25,907 nucleotides of DNA from Candidatus Hydrogenedentota bacterium (GTDB lineage: Bacteria; Hydrogenedentota; Hydrogenedentia; Hydrogenedentales; SLHB01). Position 1 is the first letter of the stretch, and the number at the start of each line of letters is the position of its first letter. The DNA lies in assembly GCA_022706165.1 (NCBI GenBank), contig JAKJDA010000001.1, positions 4,666 through 30,572 on the forward strand, in the 5' to 3' direction. A model generated the notes under the pieces. That model was not told where the DNA came from. It worked only from the letters and a program-made list of their open reading frames with translations, and made no database searches. Position numbers and translations under genes: made by a program. This document shows positions 1 through 8,025 of this stretch, in pieces.

Positions 1-1266
1 CCCGCCGTTCGATGGGCGGCGATCCCGGCGGTTTGCGTCGCGCTTGCGGCATGCGGCGCCGCGACGTTTTTTCAAACGCGCTATTGGCGCGATAGCGCAA
101 CGCTGTTTCAGCATGCGCTTGCGACGGGAAACGACGGAGCCATTGTGCGCTCGAACCTCGCAATGGGGCTCGACGAACAAGGCCGGCGCGACGAGGCGCT
201 GCATCACTTGCGCGAGGCGCTGCGCCTGAACCCGGACGCGGTGAATGTCTTGAGCAATCTCGGCAAAACGCTTGGCGATCGCAACGAACTCGACGAAGCG
301 CGCGCCCATCTCGAAAAGGCCGTTCAACGCGATCCCAAACATGCCGACGCGAGGAACAATCTCGGCGGGATTTTGCTTAAGCAAGGCCGTGTCGCGGAGG
401 CGCTTTCCCATTTGCGGGAGGCGGTCGCGCTGGCCCCTGCCTGCGCTGGAGCGCGCAACAACCTTGGCTTGGCGCTGCAACAAACAGGACAAGTCGACGA
501 GGCCCGCGCTCAATTCGAAAAGGCCATTGCCTGCGAGCCGGAGAGCCCCAGCGCGTACAACAATCTGGGGCGTCTTTGTTTCGCGCAAGGCGACGCCGGC
601 CGCGCCGCCGATTGGTTCCGCCGCGCCATCGCGGCCGCGCCTCGCGACGCAAGCGCATACGCCAATCTCGGATCGTTGATGCTCAAGGCGGGCAGACGCG
701 ACGAAGCGCTGCGACATTTCGAAACCGCTGTTTTGTTGGCGCCGGGCGATGCGGGCATGCAGGCAAGTCTCGCGGCGGTCCGGCTCCAAGGTCTTTCGAG
801 GGAGGACGCGATTCGCCAATGCGCCGATGCCGTGGCCCGAAATCCGAGGGATGCGGCGGCGCAAGCGGCGTTGGGGCGTCTTCTCGCCGAAGGCGGCGAC
901 CCGGGCGCGGCGCTTTCTCATTTGCAGGAAGCCGTGCGCCTAGCGCCGCATGACGCCGCTGTGCGGGGCAACTTGGGCGCCGCCCTGATGCAGCTCAATC
1001 GTTATGGAGAGGCCCGCCCCGAACTCGAGGAGGCCTTGCGCCTCAATCCCCATGACGCCGGCGCCCATAACAATCTTGGCGGTCTTCTCGCGATGCAAGG
1101 CGAACACGCAAAAGCGAAAAGCCATTTCCAGGAAGCGGTCCGCCTCAATCCCGGCGACGCGAACGCGCAGCGCAATCTGTCCAATATCATGCGGGAGCTT
1201 GGCCAAACCGGCGTGTCCGACTCTCAGGGGCTTTTGGCCCCCCAGGCGCCTTCCGGCGCGAGTTGA
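1..1266 (+). CDS. TPR-rich membrane protein, C-terminal part (5' end outside window)
   Basis: The frame is open from base 1 to the TGA at 1264-1266, so the gene begins upstream of the window. The first ~25 residues are hydrophobic (AAIPAVCVALAACGAATFF) and look like a last membrane helix. They are followed by YWRDSATLFQHAL, a sequence typical of the junction between the membrane part and the TPR part in TMTC/PMT-like GT-C proteins. The rest is 10-11 tandem 34-residue TPR units, most carrying an NLG signature and ending in P-x-D/H-A; the unit near 750-790 is degenerate. TPR arrays bind partner proteins. The missing N-terminus is probably a multi-pass glycosyltransferase-like domain, by analogy with the protein at 8026-10377; this is inference. 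A GTG at 145 is an internal codon, not the start. Confidence 0.8.
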   Translation, partial: PAVRWAAIPAVCVALAACGAATFFQTRYWRDSATLFQHALATGNDGAIVRSNLAMGLDEQGRRDEALHHLREALRLNPDAVNVLSNLGKTLGDRNELDEARAHLEKAVQRDPKHADARNNLGGILLKQGRVAEALSHLREAVALAPACAGARNNLGLALQQTGQVDEARAQFEKAIACEPESPSAYNNLGRLCFAQGDAGRAADWFRRAIAAAPRDASAYANLGSLMLKAGRRDEALRHFETAVLLAPGDAGMQASLAAVRLQGLSREDAIRQCADAVARNPRDAAAQAALGRLLAEGGDPGAALSHLQEAVRLAPHDAAVRGNLGAALMQLNRYGEARPELEEALRLNPHDAGAHNNLGGLLAMQGEHAKAKSHFQEAVRLNPGDANAQRNLSNIMRELGQTGVSDSQGLLAPQAPSGAS

Positions 1267-1301
1267 TTCGAAAGAATCGCGAGGCCGCGCGCTTGGTTTT
1301 T
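1256..1301 (+). terminator. weak terminator-like hairpin after the TPR gene
   Basis: A perfect 5-bp stem with a GAAA tetraloop (GATTC 1265-1269, GAATC 1274-1278) overlaps the stop codon. It can be enclosed by a second pairing of GCGCG (1256-1260) with CGCGC (1286-1290). A run of five T follows at 1297-1301. The T-run is short and offset from the stem, so this is at best a weak intrinsic terminator. Confidence 0.3.
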
Positions 1302-1318
1302 GCGTGAACCCCAAGGCA

Positions 1319-1347
1319 TTGAGGCCTTTTTCGGCAAGCGATACAAT
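1319..1347 (+). promoter_or_regulatory. sigma70-like promoter of the PAS kinase, leaderless arrangement
   Basis: TTGAGG (1319-1324), a 17-nt spacer, then TACAAT (1342-1347). The ATG at 1354 starts 7 nt after the last base of the -10, where transcription would begin, and no Shine-Dalgarno sequence precedes it. This argues for a leaderless mRNA and supports 1354 as the start. Confidence 0.6.
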
Positions 1348-1353
1348 AGCCGA

Positions 1354-3252
1354 ATGAAGAGGAGAGTGCGGGAAAAATCTTCCAGCATGGCTGACGGCAG
1401 GGGGGAGGCTCGTGTCGACGGGGGGCTTTTCCCGTCTATCGTGATGGGGCAGTCCCGCGACGGCGCAATCGTTGAATGGGGAGCCGATGCGGAGGCCGCG
1501 TACGGATATGCGGCCTCGGAGATTGCGGGCGAGTCTTCGAGCATCCTTTTCCCGCACGGGTTGTTTCGTCAGTGGCACAACACGTGTTCGCGCGTGCTGC
1601 GCGGCGAATGCATCGCAGGCTATAAGACCGTGCACATCGCAAAGGGAGGACGTCACCTGGATGTCGTCCTCGACTTGGAGCCGCAGGGAGGCGGCGTCGA
1701 GCCTCCGTCGGGCATTTTGGTGCGCGTCACCAGCATCCAGCCGCGCACGCCCACGCCCGAGGTGCTTTCCGGCAGCGACATGTGGACCCGCGCGATTGTG
1801 GAGACGGCAATCGACGGCATCATCGCCATTAACGAATTCGGCACCATCGAATACGTCAACCCGGCCGCGCAGCGCCTGTTCGGCTATGCCGCGCACGAAC
1901 TGATGGGCCAGAACGTGCATATCCTGATGCCGTCGCCGTTTCGCGAGGAACACGATCAGCGTCTCGCCGATTACCGATCGGGCGGCCCTGCGCGCGTTAT
2001 TGGTTCCGCTCGCGAGGTCGACGGGCAACGCAAAGACGGATCCATTATCCCGATCGAACTGTCCGTCAGCGAAGTGCGTCTGGGCGATCGCCAGATATTC
2101 ACTGGCATCTTGCATGATCTAAGCCGTCGCCGGAAGGTGCAGGAGGAGAAGGACCAACTCTTGCGCGACCTGAACCGGCGCAACATCGAGTTGACGTGTC
2201 TTTACCGCGTGGGCGAATCGAGCCGGTCCCGGCCTACGCTCAACGCCATTTTTCAGGATGTGGCGAATCTGGTGCGGCCCGCGTGCCACTACCCCGACAT
2301 CACCCATGTTCGCGTATCGTTCGACGGCGAAACCTACGTCGATGAGCCGTTTCACGAAACGCCATGGTTTCTTTCGGCGGACATAGACGTCGCGGGTCGT
2401 CGCCGCGGCAAGGTCGAGATATTCCACATGGAGGCGCGACCTCCTCGCCAGATCGGGCCCTTTCTCAAAGAAGAGCGCGATCTGATTGGCGCGATCGCGC
2501 ATACGTTAGGCGAGACCGTCGAGCGCCGTGAAGCCGAGGCGCAGGTTATCCAAGCGTCCAAGCTGGCAAGCATCGGCGAACTCGCGGCGGGCGTTGGACA
2601 TGAGATCAACAATCCCGTGAACGGCATCATGAACTGCGCCGACATTCTCGCGGCGCAGTTCGAACCCGGTTCGAAAAATCGGCAATTCGCCGATCTGATT
2701 CGCTCCGAAGCCGATCGCATTGCCCGAATCGTCCACAGTCTGTTGACCTTTTCGCGCCAAGAACGCGAACGGCACAGCCCCGCGCGCCTATGCGACATCG
2801 TCGAGGCGGTTTTGTCGCTCAGCCGCAAGAAAATCGCGAAATCGAACGTCGATTTGCGCGTTGACGTGCCCGAAGACCTGCCCAAAGTCCGTTGCCGCAG
2901 CGAGCACATGCAGCAAGTGATCATGAATCTCATCATCAACGCGCTTCATGCTCTCGACGAAAAATACCCCGACCGTCACCCAGACAAACGGTTGTCATTG
3001 TCTGCGCGCACGATCGAGCTTGGCGGGAATCCGTATCTCCGTCTTACCGTGGAAGACCACGGCTGCGGCATCGCGCCGCAACACATGGAACGGCTGTTCG
3101 ACCCTTTTTTCACCACCAAAGGCCGCGATAAAGGCACCGGCCTGGGGCTTTCCGTCAGCGACGGCATCGTCAAGGAGCACGGCGGCCAGATCAGCGTCGA
3201 GAGCGAAAAAGGCCGCTACGCCCGGTTTCACGTCGACCTGCCTCTATCATGA
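1354..3252 (+). CDS. PAS-PAS sensor histidine kinase with FixL-like second PAS
   Basis: A 632-residue cytoplasmic sensor kinase with no membrane segment. PAS1 spans about residues 26-120 and PAS2 about 143-255. A linker with a weak GAF-like stretch follows to about 395, then HisKA with the H-box AAGVGHEINNP (His416) and an HATPase domain with N-box NLIINALHAL, G1 EDHGCGI and G2 GTGLGLSV, an NtrB/FixL-like transmitter. In PAS2, His200 (in REEHDQ) and Arg220 (in VIGSAR) align without gaps to the heme ligand His200 and the gating Arg220 of Bradyrhizobium FixL, so heme-based O2 sensing is possible. Many non-heme PAS domains share this motif, so it is only suggestive. No response regulator is adjacent. 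I chose ATG 1354 because the promoter ends 6 nt before it; ATG 1387 is an alternative. The stop lies 6 bp from the convergent ferritin gene. Confidence 0.85.
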   Translation: MKRRVREKSSSMADGRGEARVDGGLFPSIVMGQSRDGAIVEWGADAEAAYGYAASEIAGESSSILFPHGLFRQWHNTCSRVLRGECIAGYKTVHIAKGGRHLDVVLDLEPQGGGVEPPSGILVRVTSIQPRTPTPEVLSGSDMWTRAIVETAIDGIIAINEFGTIEYVNPAAQRLFGYAAHELMGQNVHILMPSPFREEHDQRLADYRSGGPARVIGSAREVDGQRKDGSIIPIELSVSEVRLGDRQIFTGILHDLSRRRKVQEEKDQLLRDLNRRNIELTCLYRVGESSRSRPTLNAIFQDVANLVRPACHYPDITHVRVSFDGETYVDEPFHETPWFLSADIDVAGRRRGKVEIFHMEARPPRQIGPFLKEERDLIGAIAHTLGETVERREAEAQVIQASKLASIGELAAGVGHEINNPVNGIMNCADILAAQFEPGSKNRQFADLIRSEADRIARIVHSLLTFSRQERERHSPARLCDIVEAVLSLSRKKIAKSNVDLRVDVPEDLPKVRCRSEHMQQVIMNLIINALHALDEKYPDRHPDKRLSLSARTIELGGNPYLRLTVEDHGCGIAPQHMERLFDPFFTTKGRDKGTGLGLSVSDGIVKEHGGQISVESEKGRYARFHVDLPLS

Positions 3253-3258
3253 CGCGGG

Positions 3259-3768
3259 CTATGCTGGCCCTTGGCCGCCCGGCGCGCCGATGGCCGTCCG
3301 TTTGCTGCGTTCGATGGATTGCAGCGCCAGATAGCTCTCGCCGTATTCGGCAAGATGTCCGAGCTCCGTATCGTACTGACTGTAGTGCCGTTCCTCATCG
3401 ACCACCAAGTCTTCGAACAATTTCTTTGATACGGAATCGGCATTGGCGGAACACTCATTGGCCCAGCGGTTATAGGCAAGCGCGCTGTCCTGCTCCATCT
3501 TGCACGCTAGTTCGAGCATGTCCAACACCTTCGTCAGTTTTTGGACGGGGTGCGAAGCGACGATCTCGACCTCGCCTTTCAAAAACAAAATGCGATCGGC
3601 AAGCCGCTCGATATGCAACATTTCCTCGATGGCCGTGCGTTTGAACAGGTTTGCCAACAGGTCCAATCCCTGATCGTCGCAATGAAAGTGGAAATACATG
3701 TATTGGTGGACTGCCGAAAGCTCATCCGCCACCGCTTTGTTCAACACGTCGACGCTCTTCTCATGCAT
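3259..3768 (-). CDS. bacterioferritin-like protein
   Basis: A 169-residue four-helix ferritin-like protein, close to the usual bacterioferritin length (~158) plus a short polar C-terminal tail. The di-iron ligands are visible: a Glu in helix A (DELSAVHQY), the EEMLH motif in helix B, a Glu in helix C (KMEQDSALAYN) and DEERHYSQYD in helix D. The Met of EEMLH sits where the bacterioferritin heme ligand Met52 is found. Expected role: ferroxidase and iron storage in the cytoplasm. I chose the ATG at 3768 rather than the GTG at 3777 because AAGGAAGGAG lies 8 nt upstream of the ATG and would overlap the GTG. The gene lies downstream of the radical SAM homologue on the same strand but has its own candidate promoter. 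Confidence 0.85.
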   Translation of the reverse strand: MHEKSVDVLNKAVADELSAVHQYMYFHFHCDDQGLDLLANLFKRTAIEEMLHIERLADRILFLKGEVEIVASHPVQKLTKVLDMLELACKMEQDSALAYNRWANECSANADSVSKKLFEDLVVDEERHYSQYDTELGHLAEYGESYLALQSIERSKRTAIGAPGGQGPA

Positions 3769-3839
3769 GCTTCGCACTCCTTCCTTCGTGATTCGCGCGG
3801 CCCTTGCCGCGAATGCGTCCGTCCGCGCTACGTGGCGGC

Positions 3840-3870
3840 ATTATGCATGCTGGGGGATGGATCGTGTCAA
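3840..3870 (-). promoter_or_regulatory. candidate promoter of the bacterioferritin gene
   Basis: On the minus strand, a consensus TTGACA (3870-3865) precedes CATAAT (3845-3840). The spacer is 19 nt, longer than optimal. The leader to the ATG at 3768 would be about 65 nt and carries the strong Shine-Dalgarno sequence. I saw no obvious Fur box by eye. Confidence 0.45.
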
Positions 3871-3906
3871 CTACCCCATCGATCCTTGAGCCAAACCCGG
3901 AAGGCA

Positions 3907-4887
3907 TTATGGATCGAACGGCTTGTCTCTGTGGAAATCGGGCAAGTAGGCATTGCGGCTAGCGGGGGATTGGACAAGGAGGTTATCGAAGCCAAGGTCG
4001 AGTGCGTATTGAACGACGTCGTCGTATTCTTTGGGCGTGACAGGCCGGGCGATGTCCTCAAACATATGCGCGTGATATTGCGGCGAATACTGGCTCATCA
4101 AACTAATCGTCACGCCGGTCATATTCTGGTCCTTCATCCAGAGCAGAAAAGAGTATGAACCGGATACGTCGCCGGGCATCACTAGGTGACGGACGATGAG
4201 CCCCCGAATGGCGCGGCCCCGGCGTATGCGGACGCGCCCGGTCTGGCGAAACATTTCCTTGATGGCGGCCTGGGCGCTCTCGGGATAGTTCCGCGCAGTC
4301 GAATAGCGCTCTGCGCATGCGGCGTCCATGTATTTGAGATCGGGCAGATAGACATCGACGATGTCTTCCAAGAGCGCGAGCAGTTCGATCGTTTCAAATC
4401 CGTTGGTATTGTAGACCAGCGGGAGTTCCAGGCCTTGCCGGCAGGCATCGCGGAGGGCGAGCATGATGGGGTAGATGTAGTGTGTCGGCGTGACGAGGTT
4501 GATGTTTTCCGCGCCGAGGTCCTGCAAGGTCAAGAATGCTTGTGCCAGTTCCGGATACGGCGCGTCGACGCCGTGGCCCTGGTGGCTGATCTGGTAATTT
4601 TGAGAAAAAAACACCGTGCCTGATCCGCCGCGTCCCACCAGCGCCGGTTCTTCGCCGAAATGCAACGTCGCCGAGGCATACCGCACGCGATCGGGCGCCG
4701 GTGAATCCGTCCGGCAAAAGCCTTGCTCGCCCTCGAGGCGTCGCGCTCCGCACCGTCGTTCGCACACACAACATTCGGACATCAAGTTGCGCAACGTCGG
4801 CAAAATGGTTTCGATGCGTTCCGCTTTCTTCAAGATAAAGTCTCGTGCAGGTTGTTTCGAGCCGGTTCGGTCATCAGTGTATCCCAA
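3907..4887 (-). CDS. PflX/COG1313-type radical SAM homologue lacking the 4Fe-4S CxxxCxxC motif
   Basis: A 326-residue homologue of the PflX group of pyruvate-formate-lyase-activase-like radical SAM proteins. Family landmarks are present: a Cys-rich N-terminus (C39, C40, C42, C46, C58), HFGEEPALVGRGGSGTVFF, NLVTPTHYI, LVYNTNGFET, YLPDLKYMD and IRGLIVRHLVMPG. From memory of the family, GSGTxFFS is followed by GCNLxCxxC and then QNYxISH. Here FFS (ending at residue 95) runs directly into QNYQISH, so nine residues carrying all three cluster cysteines are absent, in frame, at the junction 4602/4603. As read, the protein cannot bind the radical SAM cluster in the usual way. Either it is a pseudoenzyme, a recent inactivation, or an assembly error. 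The start is a TTG at 4887, the first start codon after an in-frame stop; ATG 4782 would cut close to the first cysteines. Confidence refers to family membership. Confidence 0.8.
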   Translation of the reverse strand: MGYTDDRTGSKQPARDFILKKAERIETILPTLRNLMSECCVCERRCGARRLEGEQGFCRTDSPAPDRVRYASATLHFGEEPALVGRGGSGTVFFSQNYQISHQGHGVDAPYPELAQAFLTLQDLGAENINLVTPTHYIYPIMLALRDACRQGLELPLVYNTNGFETIELLALLEDIVDVYLPDLKYMDAACAERYSTARNYPESAQAAIKEMFRQTGRVRIRRGRAIRGLIVRHLVMPGDVSGSYSFLLWMKDQNMTGVTISLMSQYSPQYHAHMFEDIARPVTPKEYDDVVQYALDLGFDNLLVQSPASRNAYLPDFHRDKPFDP

Positions 4888-4905
4888 ATCCCGACCGAAG
4901 CGAGA

Positions 4906-4933
4906 ATCATTCCGCTATTGGATTAACTTTCAA
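4906..4933 (-). promoter_or_regulatory. weak candidate promoter of the radical SAM homologue
   Basis: On the minus strand, TTGAAA (4933-4928), a 16-nt spacer and AATGAT (4911-4906). It sits about 20 nt upstream of the TTG start at 4887 and would leave a very short leader. The -10 matches the consensus at only four positions. Confidence 0.3.
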
Positions 4934-4986
4934 AGGGGAACGTAGGGCGAGTCAGGCCGGAAATCCGGGACCCCTTCAATATTTTA

Positions 4987-5015
4987 TTGACTTTTGCCGC
5001 TTTGATAGATAGGAT
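4987..5015 (+). promoter_or_regulatory. forward sigma70-like promoter in the intergenic region
   Basis: TTGACT (4987-4992), an exact 17-nt spacer, then TAGGAT (5010-5015). It points towards the HDOD kinase, whose ATG is 250 nt downstream. It could give the kinase a long 5' leader or drive an independent RNA. Confidence 0.5.
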
Positions 5016-5132
5016 TCGATGGCGGTGGGTAGTGTATCCAAGCTGGTGCGCATGGATGCGCGAAGGGAGTCAAACGCCCAAGGCTACGTCTGCATTGTTC
5101 TGGCAAGCGCGACGTTATGGAGACGGATGCCG

Positions 5133-5152
5133 CGTGCAATGCGGATTGCACG
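5133..5152 (+). other. 8-bp hairpin with GCGG loop in the kinase leader
   Basis: CGTGCAAT (5133-5140), loop GCGG, ATTGCACG (5145-5152): a perfect inverted repeat. No T-run follows, so it is not an intrinsic terminator. It could be an RNA structure in a leader, or an operator-like palindrome. Confidence 0.45.
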
Positions 5153-5264
5153 GCGCGAGGGCTGCAAGGTTTCTTGGGAGGCGCGAGTTCCGAAAAGCGT
5201 GTACGCGAAAAGGCTTGGCGATCGATGTTGATCGCGCGCCCGCGATCGGGATAGCAGTACGGCG

Positions 5265-7916
5265 ATGACAAAACACGATGTCAGACGGGCCTTGGACGGC
5301 CTGCATTGTCTTCCCGCATTGCCCAAGGTGGTGGAACAGGGCATCGCGCTTGCTTCGCGATCTCCGGCGCCGACGGATTCGGTGGCGCGGCTGGTCTCGC
5401 TTGATCCGGCTCTAACGGGGGCCGTGTTCCGTCTTGGGGCGCGTCCGGACGAGACGGCTCCGCGTCCGTGCGATATTGTGGAAACGGTGCAGCGTTGTCT
5501 CGACGAGGGATCGTTGTACGCTTTGCTTATGGAGACCGCCCTCGCCTATCCCGAATCTCCTCAGCCGTTTCACCATGGATACTGGAAACACAGCGTTGCG
5601 ACGGCTCTATTGGCGGAAGGCGTTGCGCGGCAAGTAACGGACGTGCCCGCCGCCCTGGCCTATGTAGCCGGATTGACGCATGACATCGGGCGTTTGGCGT
5701 TGAGCCAAATCGCTCCCAAACGATTCGCCGATTTTCTGGATTGGGCTCCGGCGGACCCGATGGGCGTTCTTGCGATCGAGCAGCAGTTGTTCGGCGTGGA
5801 CCATGCGGTGGCGGGGAAGTGGCTGGCCGAGCTATGGCGGCTGCCCCGTTCCGTGGTTGCGGCGATATGGTTTCATCATCATCCTGCCGGAAGTCTTGAA
5901 GGAACGCAGTATCCTACTCGGCTTATCGATCTTGTGGCGTTGGCCGACGCGGCGGCGCATTGCGACTTCGATGAGAATTCCTCGCCGCCGGAGCAGCATC
6001 AAGCCGCCCTTTCCGCCCTGATCGCTCGCTTGGGAATTTCGCGGGAGACCATGGAGGGGATCCGCCGGAATGCGGCCATGGAACTTGGCGCTCGCAGCAC
6101 GTTGTTGTTTCCGGAAGATTCCGCGGGCCGTTCGCTGCAGCGTGTGGTCAGTTCGGCCCTTCGCGCGAACATGCGACCTCATACCCAGGCGGCGGAGCTC
6201 CGTCGAACGACGGCCCAACTGCGGGTGTTGCATGAGCTGGAACAGAGGCTGCTTCCCGGACTGTCGCTCACCGAAATCGTTTCGCATTGCGCCGAGGCCT
6301 TGCGCCAAGGCCTTGAAGTCGAAAGCGGCGCGTGCATTGTGGCTGATCCCAGCGGCGCGTTCGTGTACGGAAAATCGTGGGATGCCGTTTTCCCGTTGCC
6401 GGAGGATGTGTTCGTCCATTTAGAAACGGGCGAATCCTCCGGTATCGAGGCCATGGGGCGTCGCTGCCAGACCGCGCTAAGCGGGTTGCTCGTCGGCGAG
6501 GGGCCGATTGCGTGGGAAGGGGGGCGGATTGTTGCGTTGGAGGAGCGCGGCGGTGTGTTGCTGGCGCCCATTATGGCGGGACGCTGGCATATCGGGATGA
6601 TTCTGCTGGATGCCGGACAGGCGGCTTGTCGCGTCGAGCCCGCCGCCATCGACGCCTATGCGAAGGCCTGCGCCACGGCCGTGCTGCGTCATCGCGCCGA
6701 GGAGCGTCTGCGCGAGCAGTCCGAAGAACTCGCCGCAACGCTGCTGGAACAAGGAAAAGGAAGCTCGGGGGCCGCGTCCGCCGCGGTGAAAACATCGCTC
6801 GACGAATGGACCGTTGCGGCGGCGCACGCGTTCGATGGGCCGGTGAATGCCTTGGCCAGTCACGCGCACCTGTTGATGGGGCGTCTTGTCGATCCTGCAG
6901 ACCTGCGCACGTTCAAGGCATTATTGCAGCAGATACGCCGGACCCGCGAGATTGTGTCCGATTTGCTTGCCTACGCGACGCCGCCGGAGCCGAAGCTCGA
7001 GCCCAGTCTTCTCAATTTTTCCCTGCGCCAGTTCGTGGCGGCGCGTCAGGAATCCCTTTCTCTGCAAGGGATTGCCGTGGTCGAGGAATATGCGGATGGC
7101 TTGCCGCGCGTCATGATAGATCGCCGGCATTTCGAGCAGACGATCGATCGCCTCTTCGCGAATGCGGAGGACGCCATGGCGAAAACAGGCGGCCGTATCA
7201 CGGTGACTACCGGCGTCTCTCCCGATCGATCTTGCGTCACGGTTCGCATTGCCGACACCGGATCGGGGATTACGTCCGAACACGCAGAGAAGGCATTCGT
7301 TCCGTTTTTCACGACGCATCCTCCCGGAGAGCGAAGCGGCCTTGGTTTAAGCGTATGCCAGGGATTGCTGCGGGGGATGGGCGCGACGATCGCCTTGCAT
7401 GGAGAGCCCGGGGCTGGCGCCGTCGCGTTGCTGACCTTTACATCCGTTTTTCACGAGACCGAATCGCCGGATAGGCCGGTCGAGATTCCCTCCGCGAACG
7501 GCGGCGCGCCCATTATCGAGCCGATTCATCGCCCCAAAGATCCGCCGACGATTCTAGTGGTGGATGACGATGACGACCTGCGCGCCGTCATTTGCGAGAC
7601 CCTTCGAGGGCGCGGTTACGCGGTTCAGTCGGCGGCGGATGGATACGAGGCTCTTGGCGCAGTCGCTTCGGCGCGAGTCGATCTCATGCTGCTTGATGTG
7701 CACATGCCGCGAAAAGACGGGCTCGCTGTGTTGAGCGAACTCAACGCGCGGGGCTTGCACGTCCCCGCAATTGTCATGAGCGGATTTTTAGGCGATGAGG
7801 AGGCGGCCGAAGCTATCCGCATGGGAGCGCGCAGTTGCCTGCGAAAGCCTTTCCGCTTGGAAGTGCTTCTCTCGGAGATTGAGGATGCCCTCCCCCTGAG
7901 TCCGGCCGTCCGGTGA
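5265..7916 (+). CDS. HDOD domain-histidine kinase-receiver hybrid signalling protein
   Basis: An 883-residue soluble hybrid. The N-terminal ~290 residues form an HDOD domain (LPALPKVVEQG) with a visible HD-type motif GLTHDIGR (His139-Asp140) and a later HHH. A GAF-like sensory region lies at about 330-480, followed by a coiled coil. Next come a HisKA-like helix with AAAHAFDGPVNAL (His521), and an HATPase domain with N-box Asn633, ADTGSGI and SGLGLSV. A C-terminal receiver has the acidic run VVDDDDDL, phospho-acceptor Asp811 (LLDVHMP), Ser in VMSG and Lys861 (RKPF). In typical kinases the H-box histidine is followed by Glu or Asp; here it is Ala522, so autophosphorylation may be weak or altered. 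There is no DNA-binding output domain, so signalling must pass to another protein. The ATG at 5265 has no clear Shine-Dalgarno; a poor promoter (TTGATC 5228, TAGCAG 5252) ends 7 nt upstream, again suggesting a leaderless start. Confidence 0.85.
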   Translation: MTKHDVRRALDGLHCLPALPKVVEQGIALASRSPAPTDSVARLVSLDPALTGAVFRLGARPDETAPRPCDIVETVQRCLDEGSLYALLMETALAYPESPQPFHHGYWKHSVATALLAEGVARQVTDVPAALAYVAGLTHDIGRLALSQIAPKRFADFLDWAPADPMGVLAIEQQLFGVDHAVAGKWLAELWRLPRSVVAAIWFHHHPAGSLEGTQYPTRLIDLVALADAAAHCDFDENSSPPEQHQAALSALIARLGISRETMEGIRRNAAMELGARSTLLFPEDSAGRSLQRVVSSALRANMRPHTQAAELRRTTAQLRVLHELEQRLLPGLSLTEIVSHCAEALRQGLEVESGACIVADPSGAFVYGKSWDAVFPLPEDVFVHLETGESSGIEAMGRRCQTALSGLLVGEGPIAWEGGRIVALEERGGVLLAPIMAGRWHIGMILLDAGQAACRVEPAAIDAYAKACATAVLRHRAEERLREQSEELAATLLEQGKGSSGAASAAVKTSLDEWTVAAAHAFDGPVNALASHAHLLMGRLVDPADLRTFKALLQQIRRTREIVSDLLAYATPPEPKLEPSLLNFSLRQFVAARQESLSLQGIAVVEEYADGLPRVMIDRRHFEQTIDRLFANAEDAMAKTGGRITVTTGVSPDRSCVTVRIADTGSGITSEHAEKAFVPFFTTHPPGERSGLGLSVCQGLLRGMGATIALHGEPGAGAVALLTFTSVFHETESPDRPVEIPSANGGAPIIEPIHRPKDPPTILVVDDDDDLRAVICETLRGRGYAVQSAADGYEALGAVASARVDLMLLDVHMPRKDGLAVLSELNARGLHVPAIVMSGFLGDEEAAEAIRMGARSCLRKPFRLEVLLSEIEDALPLSPAVR

Positions 7917-7990
7917 TTCCGGCGCGATCCGATCTCCGGACATCGTCGGGAACACAAAGACGCTGTCCCTGCGTTTCCCCCTGCTTCAAG

Positions 7991-8019
7991 TTGAAGCCCT
8001 TACGTCCAGACCGTAGACT
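7991..8019 (+). promoter_or_regulatory. promoter of the GT-C/TPR gene, leaderless arrangement
   Basis: TTGAAG (7991-7996), a 17-nt spacer, TAGACT (8014-8019). The ATG at 8026 begins 7 nt after the last base of the -10 and no Shine-Dalgarno sequence is present. Confidence 0.5.
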
Positions 8020-8025
8020 CCCAGC

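Larger units (their letters stand above)
4888..5264. other. intergenic region between divergent genes, with an orphan promoter and hairpin
   Basis: This 377-bp stretch separates the minus-strand radical SAM homologue from the plus-strand HDOD kinase. Short ORFs in it (for example 5019-5231, Arg-rich, no Shine-Dalgarno) do not look like genes. It contains a good forward promoter at 4987-5015 and an 8-bp hairpin at 5133-5152. The distance from that promoter to the kinase ATG (about 245 nt) leaves room for a long leader or a small RNA. I do not recognise any known RNA family in it. Confidence 0.6.

Noticed and set aside
940..2115. Long open frame on the minus strand (391 codons)
   Set aside because: It lies opposite the TPR gene and the PAS kinase, has no recognisable domain or Shine-Dalgarno, and is the usual mirror of GC-rich coding DNA.
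5019..5231. 70-codon ORF just after the orphan promoter
   Set aside because: No Shine-Dalgarno, Arg-rich composition, no similarity that I recognise; the ATG is only 3 nt after the -10.
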